Part shown: positions 1 through 6,200 of the stretch, piece after piece | How positions within the stretch are numbered: position 1 is the first letter of the stretch | How the letters are laid out: each line of letters opens with the position of its first letter | The notes under the pieces: model-generated | The model's input: only the letters and a program-made list of their open reading frames with translations | Told to the model about the DNA's origin: nothing | Database searches by the model: none | Assembly (NCBI GenBank): GCA_021813085.1 | Contig: JAKAMA010000116.1 | Coordinates: 1-7,342, forward strand | DNA from: Chloroflexota bacterium | GTDB taxonomy: Bacteria > Chloroflexota > Dehalococcoidia > DSTF01 > JACRBR01 | DNA: 7,342 nt | Direction of reading: 5' to 3' | Translations under genes and position numbers: made by a program

Positions 1-956
1 CGAACGGCCTGATGGTCGGCAAGATGCGCGTGCCGTTCGGCGTCATCGGCGCCATCTACGAAAACCGCCCGAACGTCACCGTCGACATCGCCTCGCTCTG
101 CCTGAAGGCCGGCAGCGCCTCGATCCTGCGCGGCGGCAAGGAGGCGCTCCAGTCGAACATCATCCTTGGCCGCATCATCAAGGAGGCGCTGCACGCCGCC
201 GGTGCGCCCGCGGGCGCCGTCCAGGTCATCGAATCCAGCGACCGCGCCATCGTCAGCGAGATGCTGGCGATGAAGCAGTACATCGACCTCATCGTCCCGC
301 GCGGCGGCGAGGAGCTGATCCGCTTCGTCGAGAAGCACGCGTCGATGCCGGTGCTGATCGGCGGCATCGGCGTCTGCCACACGTACGTGGACCGCGACGC
401 CGACCTCGAGAAGGCGCGCGACATCGTGGTCAACGCCAAGACGCGCCGCTACAGCATCTGCAACGCGCTCGATACGCTCGTCGTCCACGCCGATGTCGCG
501 CCGCGCTTCCTGCCGATGGTCGCGGCCGCGCTTGCCGACAAGGGCGTGGAGCTGCGCTGCGACGAGCGCGCGTTCGCTCTGCTCGAAGGCAGCGAGCGCG
601 TCGCGCGCGCGACGGACGCCGACTTCGGCAAGGAGTTCCTGGCGCTCGTCGCGTCCGTCAAGGTCGTCGACTCCTACGAGGACGCGCTGGACTTCCTGTA
701 CCGCCACAGCAGCGGCCACTCCGACGCCATCGTTACCGAGGACTACACGACGGCGATGCGCTTCCTGCGTGAGATGGACACGGCCGTCTGCTACGTGAAC
801 GCGAGCACGCAGTTCACCGACGGCGCGCAGTTCGGGCTCGGTGCGGAGATCATCGACGCCACGCAGAAGTCGCACGCCCGCGGCCCCGTCGGCCTGCGCG
901 AGATCTGCACCTACAAGTGGATCGTCTTCGGCAACGGCCAGGTCAGGCCGGCATAG
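1..956 (+). CDS. proA: Gamma-glutamyl phosphate reductase, 5'-truncated by window edge
   Basis: ProA is a cytoplasmic enzyme that reduces gamma-glutamyl phosphate to glutamate-5-semialdehyde with NADPH, the second step of proline synthesis from glutamate. The reading frame is already open at base 3 and ends at TAG 954-956. About 317 residues are visible against roughly 417 in E. coli ProA, so about the first 100 residues lie outside the window. Family blocks in order are RVPFGVIGAIYENRPNVTVD, LRGGKEA, VPRGGEELI, GGIGVCHTYVD, the SICN segment with the catalytic cysteine (codon 459-461), YVNASTQFTDGAQFGLGAE and HARGPVGL near the C-terminus. These match the aldehyde-dehydrogenase fold of ProA closely with no frameshift. 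The ATG at 12 is internal and not the true start. The usual partner proB, or obg, is presumably upstream but cannot be seen. The 3' end overlaps the convergent comB-like gene by 14 bp. Confidence 0.97.
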   Translation, partial: NGLMVGKMRVPFGVIGAIYENRPNVTVDIASLCLKAGSASILRGGKEALQSNIILGRIIKEALHAAGAPAGAVQVIESSDRAIVSEMLAMKQYIDLIVPRGGEELIRFVEKHASMPVLIGGIGVCHTYVDRDADLEKARDIVVNAKTRRYSICNALDTLVVHADVAPRFLPMVAAALADKGVELRCDERAFALLEGSERVARATDADFGKEFLALVASVKVVDSYEDALDFLYRHSSGHSDAIVTEDYTTAMRFLREMDTAVCYVNASTQFTDGAQFGLGAEIIDATQKSHARGPVGLREICTYKWIVFGNGQVRPA

Positions 957-1704
957 CGTTGCGCCGCCGCTCGCGCGTCCGCAGCACGAGCGTGTCGCCG
1001 TCGCGAGAGAGCATCGGCACGGACTCGAACACGTCGAGCTGCGACGCGCACCAGAGGTCCTGCTCGAAGCCCAGGCCGAGCAGCGCGCGGCCATGCGCGG
1101 ACTGGCGCAACGCCCGCATGGCATCACCGCGGTACCAGCGCCAGAGGTGGTACGCCGCCCACGCCTCGTCGCTCATGGCGACCGTCTCGTCGGCCTGGCG
1201 CACGGCCTCGACGATTGCCCCCGCCGCCGCGCTGTCTTCGAGGCTGAACGCCGTGCCGCGCTCGCTGCCGGCGCAGACCAGCGCGACATCGAGCTTGCGG
1301 CGCGCGGCCTCGTCGAGCAGACGCCGCGCGGCTGCCCGGCGGTTGACCAGCGCGGCAACGGCGACGACCGGCGCCGCCGCGGCGGCCGCGACCGCCCGCG
1401 TGCCGTTCGTGGTGAACACCACCGCCGACTTCCCCTTGAGCGAGAGGCCCGCGAACTCGGCCGGCGAGTTGCCGTAGTCGAAGCCTGGCACCGGCGCCGA
1501 CTTCACCTCCCCGCAGAGGAGCGAGAAGTTGCGCAACGCGAGTTGCCGCGCGTCGCGCAGCGTCCCGGCGACGATCGCCCGCAGGAGCCCGCGCTCGAAC
1601 ATCGTCACCAGCGACGACGACGCGCGCAGCACATCCACCACCCCGACGGCGTGGTCGGCAGGCGCGCGCAGCAGCGCGGGCGTCAGCGCGACGGTGATCC
1701 GCAT
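943..1704 (-). CDS. comB: 2-phosphosulfolactate phosphatase family protein (ComB-like)
   Basis: ComB hydrolyses 2-phospho-3-sulfolactate to 3-sulfolactate and phosphate, a Mg-dependent step of coenzyme M synthesis in methanogens. Bacterial homologues are common and often of unproven role. The 253-residue product has the family blocks in order: VDVLRASSS (residues 23-31), CGE (64-66), DYGNSP (76-81), TTNGTRAV (98-105), CAG (144-146) and LEDSAAAG (155-162). It is slightly longer than the usual 225-240 residues because of a C-terminal extension ending in an arginine-rich tail. No signal peptide is seen, so it should be cytoplasmic. The ATG at 1704 gives the typical short N-terminus before the first block, and a TAGGCT hexamer lies 6 nt upstream of it, suggesting leaderless expression. 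It faces away from the rpiB-like gene and runs into the end of proA, overlapping by 14 bp. The family call is strong; the exact substrate in this organism is inferred. Confidence 0.88.
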   Translation of the reverse strand: MRITVALTPALLRAPADHAVGVVDVLRASSSLVTMFERGLLRAIVAGTLRDARQLALRNFSLLCGEVKSAPVPGFDYGNSPAEFAGLSLKGKSAVVFTTNGTRAVAAAAAAPVVAVAALVNRRAAARRLLDEAARRKLDVALVCAGSERGTAFSLEDSAAAGAIVEAVRQADETVAMSDEAWAAYHLWRWYRGDAMRALRQSAHGRALLGLGFEQDLWCASQLDVFESVPMLSRDGDTLVLRTRERRRNAMPA

Positions 1705-1710
1705 GACCCG

Positions 1711-1716
1711 AGCCTA
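1711..1716 (-). promoter_or_regulatory. Candidate -10 element (TAGGCT) of a leaderless comB-like gene
   Basis: On the minus strand TAGGCT is followed by exactly 6 nt and then the ATG at 1704, so transcription would start at or within a base of the start codon. A partial -35, TCGACG at 1739-1734 (4 of 6 matches to TTGACA), sits 17 nt upstream of it. No Shine-Dalgarno is seen before the ATG. Two other genes in the window have the same arrangement, which raises confidence. Confidence 0.5.
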
Positions 1717-1860
1717 CGCCGCCACGCGCCGTCCGTCGAGACGCCGCGTCAAGTCCGGCAGCAGTTCGCACGAGGAAGGTGCGCGCCGACGTCAAGTTGA
1801 CATCCGCGCCCGCGGCGTCCGTCACCACTCTCCGCCCTCCGGCATCCGTCAGTCATCGCA

Positions 1861-1866
1861 TATGCT
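1861..1866 (+). promoter_or_regulatory. Candidate -10 element (TATGCT) of a leaderless rpiB-like gene
   Basis: TATGCT is followed by exactly 6 nt (GCGAGC) and then the ATG at 1873. No convincing -35 is found 16-19 nt upstream. A TTGACA at 1797-1802 is too far away to pair with it. The GAG just before the ATG is too close to act as a normal Shine-Dalgarno. The element fits a leaderless mRNA whose first base is the A of ATG. Confidence 0.5.
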
Positions 1867-1872
1867 GCGAGC

Positions 1873-2295
1873 ATGCGGTTCTGCATCGGCTCCGATGCGG
1901 CGGGTGAGACGCCCGACGCCATCGCGCGGACCCTGCGCGAGCACGGGCACGAGGTGACGCTCTGCGGCGCGCTAGCAGGCGGCGAGGGCGGCTGGGCGGA
2001 CATCGCCCGCGACGTCGCGTCGCGGGTCGCGCGCGGTCGCGCTGACCAGGGCGTGCTGTGCTGCTGGACGGGCACCGGCGTCTCGATCGCCGCCAACAAG
2101 GTCTCGGGCATCCGCGCCGCCCTCTGCGCCGACGCCGAGACGGCACGCGGCGCCCGCGCCTGGAACGACGCGAACGTCCTCTGCCTGAGCCTGCGCACCA
2201 CGACACCCGCACTCGCACGCGAGATTATCGACGCCTGGCTCGCCACCGGACCCGACGGCACGGAGACGGAGCAGATCGCCCGCATCGAGCGCTGA
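1873..2295 (+). CDS. RpiB/LacA/LacB-family sugar-phosphate isomerase homologue
   Basis: The 140-residue product has the length and layout of ribose-5-phosphate isomerase B, which interconverts ribose-5-phosphate and ribulose-5-phosphate in the cytoplasm. Seen in order are an N-terminal IGSDAAG (residues 5-11), the block CCWTGTGVSIAANK (63-76), GIRAALC (79-85), WNDANVL (97-103) and a C-terminal EIIDAWL helix. Cys64 aligns with the catalytic cysteine of RpiB, and the SIAANK phosphate/substrate loop is intact. Two positions differ from classical RpiB: the DHAG histidine is alanine (Ala9), and the histidine before NDANVL, implicated in sugar ring opening, is tryptophan (Trp97). A tryptophan (Trp65) also replaces the glycine after the catalytic cysteine. 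It may therefore act on a different or already open-chain sugar phosphate, so no gene symbol is given. The ATG is preferred because it begins the first beta strand directly and has TATGCT 6 nt upstream. The MBL-fold gene follows 53 bp downstream. Confidence 0.9.
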   Translation: MRFCIGSDAAGETPDAIARTLREHGHEVTLCGALAGGEGGWADIARDVASRVARGRADQGVLCCWTGTGVSIAANKVSGIRAALCADAETARGARAWNDANVLCLSLRTTTPALAREIIDAWLATGPDGTETEQIARIER

Positions 2296-2336
2296 GCTCC
2301 TGCTTACGCCCGCTGGCCCGATGCGATCGCCCCCGC

Positions 2337-2342
2337 TACGCT
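2337..2342 (+). promoter_or_regulatory. Candidate -10 element (TACGCT) of a leaderless MBL-fold gene
   Basis: TACGCT is followed by exactly 6 nt (ACCCGC) and then the ATG at 2349. No Shine-Dalgarno-like sequence lies before the ATG. At a 17-nt spacing the upstream hexamer is TGGCCC, only 3 of 6 to consensus. This is the third gene in the window with TANGCT-N6-ATG. If real, the gene has its own transcript although it sits only 53 bp after the rpiB-like gene. Confidence 0.48.
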
Positions 2343-2348
2343 ACCCGC

Positions 2349-2987
2349 ATGGAGATCACCTGGCTTGGACACGCCTGTTTCCGCATCCGCGCGAAGGAAG
2401 CGACGGTCGTCACCGACCCCTGCGACAAGTCGACGGGGTACAGCCTCGGCCGGCCGGCCGCGGACATCGTCACCGTGAGCATCCACGACCGCGCGCATGA
2501 CTACGCCGAGGGCGTCGCCGGCTCCCCGCGCGTGATCGACGGCCCGGGCGAGTTCGAGATCGCGCACGCGTCGATCGTCGGCATCACCACGTACCGCGGC
2601 AGGGGACGGCAGATCGAGTCGGGCCGCAACGTCGCGTACGTGATCGAACTGGAGGACCTGCGCATCGGCCATCTCGGCGGCATCGGACACGTGCCGACGT
2701 CCGACCAGCTCGAAGAGATGAGCAACGTCGATGTCCTGCTCGTGCCGGTAGGCGGCGGCGAATCGCTCGACGCCTCGCTCGCGGCCGAAACGGTCAGCCT
2801 CATCGAACCGAAGCTCGTCATCCCGATGCACTACAAGACGGACATCGAGAAGACGAAGCTCGACCCGGTCGACCGCTTCCTGAAGGAGATGGGCGCCACG
2901 GCGACCCAGCCCCAGGCCAAGCTCTCCGTCACCCGCAGCTCGCTGCCTGGCGAGACACAGGTGCTGGTGCTCGAGGTCAAGCGCTAG
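2349..2987 (+). CDS. MBL-fold (UlaG-like) protein with altered metal-binding motif
   Basis: The 212-residue product resembles small metallo-beta-lactamase-fold hydrolases of the UlaG-like group. It shows the N-terminal TWLGHACFRI, VVTDP (residues 20-24), GPGEFEI (65-71), HLGGIGH (108-114), the block DVLLVPVGGG (128-137) and IPMHYKT (158-164), and it ends in a conserved-looking TRSSLPGETQVLVLE segment. It has no signal peptide, so it is probably cytoplasmic. The normal HxHxDH ligand motif reads IHDRAH at residues 45-50, so in an ungapped comparison only the last histidine remains. The bridging Asp of the HLGD motif is glycine (Gly111). His8, His108 and His161 are kept. Catalysis by the usual two-metal mechanism is therefore doubtful. 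An in-frame upstream extension to 2058 exists but would overlap the rpiB-like gene by more than 200 bp. ATG 2349 starts at the normal first strand and has the TACGCT signal, so it is chosen. Substrate unknown. Confidence 0.88.
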   Translation: MEITWLGHACFRIRAKEATVVTDPCDKSTGYSLGRPAADIVTVSIHDRAHDYAEGVAGSPRVIDGPGEFEIAHASIVGITTYRGRGRQIESGRNVAYVIELEDLRIGHLGGIGHVPTSDQLEEMSNVDVLLVPVGGGESLDASLAAETVSLIEPKLVIPMHYKTDIEKTKLDPVDRFLKEMGATATQPQAKLSVTRSSLPGETQVLVLEVKR

Positions 2988-3090
2988 GCAGCCTGCCCAG
3001 ACCGTAGCTGTGCAGCTTCGGCTCCCGTCCTCCGCATGCGCACCGGGCCCCGGGACATCCGCACCCGAGCACCGCGTGTGACCCGCGCGC

Positions 3091-3119
3091 ATCGCATTGC
3101 GATACGACCCATCTTTTTT
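3091..3119 (+). terminator. Weak hairpin plus T-tract, possible terminator
   Basis: ATCGC (3091-3095) and GCGAT (3099-3103) form a 5-bp stem with a 3-nt loop, and a run of six T lies at 3114-3119. The stem is short and about 10 nt separate it from the T-run, so this is a poor match to an intrinsic terminator. It lies about 100 bp after the MBL-fold stop codon and before the next promoter, which is the only contextual support. Confidence 0.22.
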
Positions 3120-3150
3120 GACATCGGCAATCATTTGGTGCCCAAAACCG

Positions 3151-3178
3151 TTGCATGAGTACCCTCAAAGAGTAGGAT
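3151..3178 (+). promoter_or_regulatory. Candidate sigma70-type promoter for the large secreted protein gene
   Basis: TTGCAT (3151-3156) and TAGGAT (3173-3178) are separated by 16 nt and match TTGACA and TATAAT at 4 of 6 positions each. GATAAT (3176-3181) is an overlapping alternative -10 at a 19-nt spacing. The elements lie in the most AT-rich stretch of the window (about 3111-3181). Transcription would start near 3185, giving a leader of about 45 nt before the GTG start. This differs from the three leaderless-type genes to the left. Confidence 0.45.
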
Positions 3179-3222
3179 AATCCCACCGTTGGCCGAGGGT
3201 CCGCTCGGCATGGGCCGGAATC

Positions 3223-3227
3223 GAGGT
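3223..3227 (+). promoter_or_regulatory. Shine-Dalgarno GAGGT supporting a GTG start
   Basis: GAGGT lies 4 nt before GTG 3232 and 10 nt before GTG 3238. Both GTGs are in frame and no ATG is available between the upstream in-frame stop (TAA 3178-3180) and the first propeller blade, apart from one at about 3367 that would remove the signal peptide. The motif therefore supports a GTG start but does not decide between the two. Confidence 0.45.
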
Positions 3228-3231
3228 ACGT

Positions 3232-6200
3232 GTGGTCGTGGTACGTGCCGGCGCGCTCATCCTGCTGGTCATCAGCGGCATCGTGGCCGGCGGCTCGCCC
3301 GGCTCCCTGCAGGGTGCCCGGCTGCCGGCCGGCGTGGCGTTGGCGCCGCCAACCACCGCCACACCCATGGTGGCCACCGGCGGCGGGCACACCTGTGCGC
3401 TCAACAGCAACGGCGCCGTGCGCTGCTGGGGCGCAAACCACGACGGACAGCTCGGCGACGGCACGACCATCAGTCATCAGCGCCCGGCCCTGGTCGCCGG
3501 CCTGAGCAGCGGCGTCACGGCGATCGCCGCCGGCTTCTCGCACACCTGCGCGCTGACCACCGCCGGCGGCGTCAAGTGCTGGGGCACCAACGCCGATGGC
3601 GAGCTCGGCGACTTCACCCAGGTCGAGCGCACGACACCGGTCGATGTGATCAACCTGACGAGCGGCGTTGTCGCGATCTCCGCCGGCGACCGCCACACCT
3701 GCGCGCTGCTGGCGACGGGCGGCGTGGCGTGCTGGGGCTACAACGTTTACGGCGAAGTCGGCAACGGCACCAGCGGCAACCTCTGGCTCGGCGCCGTCGA
3801 CGTCTGCGCGAGCGGCTCCGGCATCGGCTGCGCCGGCGGCGCGCCGCTGACCGGGATGGCGTCGATGTCGGCGGGCGGCATCAACACCTGCGCCGTGACG
3901 ACGGCCGGCGCGCTGAAGTGCTGGGGCGGCAACTACAGCGGCCAACTCGGGCAGGGCTTCGCGCCGGACAGCCCGCTTCCGCCGGGCGGCATCTGTCCGA
4001 CGTCCGCGGAGCCGAACGCCAGCTGCGTCTCGCTTCCGGCCGACGTGCCGAGCCTGCAGAGCGGGATCGCGGCGGTGGACGCGGGCCAAATCACCTGCGC
4101 GCTGACGACGGCCGGCGGCGTGAAGTGCTGGGGGTACAACTACTGGGGCGACGTCGGGGACGGCACGCGCACCACGCTCCCCGGCGATGCCCCGAACTAC
4201 GCCGTCTCAACGCCCGTGGACGTGACGGGGCTGGCCAGCGGCGTCGACGCGGTCTCTCGCCCCTGCGCGCTGCTCGCCTCGGGCGGCGTCAAGTGCTGGG
4301 GCGATAACGCCTACGGGCAGATCGGCGACGGGACGACCGCCATCCGCACCACTCCCGTGGACGTGTTCGGGCTTAGCAGCGGCGTTGCCTCGATAAGCGG
4401 CGGGGGACACGCTTGCGTCGTCATGGCCGCTGGCGGCCTCAAGTGCTGGGGGCAGAACGGCGCGGGGCAGCTCGGGGCACCCACCACAGAGACGTGCGCC
4501 TTCGGGGCTCCCTGCAGCACCGTGCCCGTGGACGTCCAGCAGTGCATGATCTGCGTCGAGGGTTTGACCTTCGAGCACCAGGTCTACCCGGACGAGGTCA
4601 ACTGGGCGCCGGTCGGCGCCGAGGGGACGGTCGATGGCAACCAGGTGCGGATTAACGCGACGCTCCGGAACCAGGCGGGGACCGATCAGCCCGTCACGCT
4701 CGAGTTCCGCGACGTGGACACGGGGGCGCTCCTGCCCGGCGCGTCGATCGACGGCACGGTCCCGGCGTCGGGCGAGCTACCCGTCACCTACGTCTGGAAT
4801 ACGGACGGTTTCGCCTGGGACGGCGGGGCCGCGCGCAGCCCGCGGCACGTGCGCGTCACCGTCCTGCAGGGCAGCACCACGGCGGACACGGACATCCGCA
4901 GCATCAAGATCGTGCCGAAGCCCGTCGTGCTGGTGCACGGATGGAACAGCAATTACGGCACCTGGGCGTCCTATCAGGGATTCCTGACGTCGGTCAGCCC
5001 CGACTGGAAGGCCTTCGCCGTCGGCGATCTCCAGGCCCCCGGCGTCATGAACACAGGCTCGATGTCCCACCCCTTCACGCTGACCAACACCATCGACCAG
5101 AACGCGATCGAGATGTCGCATTACGTGCAAGGTGTCCGGCAGAAGCTGAACGCCTGGCACGTGGACGTCGTCGCGCACTCGATGGGCGGGCTCATCTCGC
5201 GCGACTACATCCAGTACTGGATGCCGCCCGACGCATACGGCAGGCCGATCATCGACCATCTCGTCATGCTCGGCACGCCGAATCAGGGCACATCCTGCGC
5301 GGACCTCGGCGCGGTCGTGCTCGGCCCGCTGGGCAGCGGCGCGTTCCTCTTCCCGGCAACCCTGCAGCTCACCAAGACGTACCTCGCCATCTTCAACCAG
5401 CAGGTGACGAACCGCCGCGGCGTGAAGTTCTCGATCTCCGCGGGCGATCCGATCCCCATCACCTGCCTCGAGGGCCCGGGCGACGAGATCGTCCCGTACC
5501 AAAGCGCTCTCATGCTCGACCCGCTGCCCGGGACAGCCATCACCGACGCGGAGTCGCGCTCGATCCTGCATCACCACATGCCGGGCGACCCGGACCAGTT
5601 CAGCCAGTTCGTGAAGCCCCGGCTCACCGGCGTCCTGCCGGCGCCCGCGGCAGCGTCGGCCGCTGGAGCGCACGCGTCCGCACGAGCTGTCGCCGCCATT
5701 GCTCCGCCGCCCGTCGTGGCGCCGCAGATCCTGGCGGGAGTCGCCGTCGAGGTCGCTGCCTCCGGGACGGCGGACGTGCCGTTCACCGTGAGCGATGGCA
5801 CGCGCATCGGTGTGACCCTGTTGGCCGCGTCCTCGGTGACGACGGAGCTGCGCGACCCAGTGGGTACGGTCGTCGCCTCGGTCGCTGCCGACAGCGACGC
5901 CGCGCAGGCGGGGCTGCGCACGCTCACGGCCGACGCACCGGCGCCGGGCGCCTGGACGCTGCACCTCGTGAACACAGACAGCGCCGCGCCGGCGACCATC
6001 GGCGGCTCAGCCTGGGTCGCCGGCAGCGCGCTCCAACTCGTGCTCACGCCGCCGGCGCCGAACCCCGACGGCTCTGTCCCGCTCACGGCCACGCTCACCA
6101 ACGGAGGCAGCGCGGTGACGGGCGCCACCATCACGGCGACGCTCACCGGCGCCGACGGGCCGCACGGCCCGGCGACGCTGCTCGATGACGGGCTGCACGG

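Noticed and set aside
841..1800. Plus-strand Arg-rich frame of about 319 codons opposite the comB-like gene
   Set aside because: Composition is that of an antisense shadow; the minus strand has all conserved ComB blocks.
1797..1802. Perfect TTGACA in the comB-like/rpiB-like intergenic region
   Set aside because: No acceptable -10 lies 16-19 nt downstream (17 nt gives CGTCAC), and it is 58 nt from TATGCT.
2058..2348. Upstream in-frame extension of the MBL-fold gene inside the rpiB-like gene
   Set aside because: It would add about 97 Arg/His-rich residues with no family similarity and overlap a well-supported gene; ATG 2349 matches the normal N-terminus.
3049..3059. GC-only palindrome-like CCGGGCCCCGG stretch after the MBL gene
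   Set aside because: Has no room for a loop and no following T-tract, so not supported as a terminator or binding site in such GC-rich DNA.
3118..3123. TTGACA next to the T-run as a -35 element
   Set aside because: The hexamer 17 nt downstream is CCCAAA, not a -10; TTGCAT-N16-TAGGAT is better.
3225..3247. Direct repeat GGTACGTG (3225-3232 and 3240-3247) around the GTG start
   Set aside because: Only 8 bp, spaced by 15 nt (five codons); could be chance or a small duplication, with no sign of operator function.
2977..4089. Minus-strand open frame of about 370 codons opposite the first propeller blades
   Set aside because: Arg/Ala/Gly-rich repetitive product with no domain; it also crosses the promoter region and the plus-strand signal peptide.
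4777..5964. Minus-strand open frame of about 395 codons opposite the hydrolase domain
   Set aside because: Arg/His/Asp-rich composition typical of a GC-rich antisense shadow; the plus strand encodes the complete lipase-like motifs.
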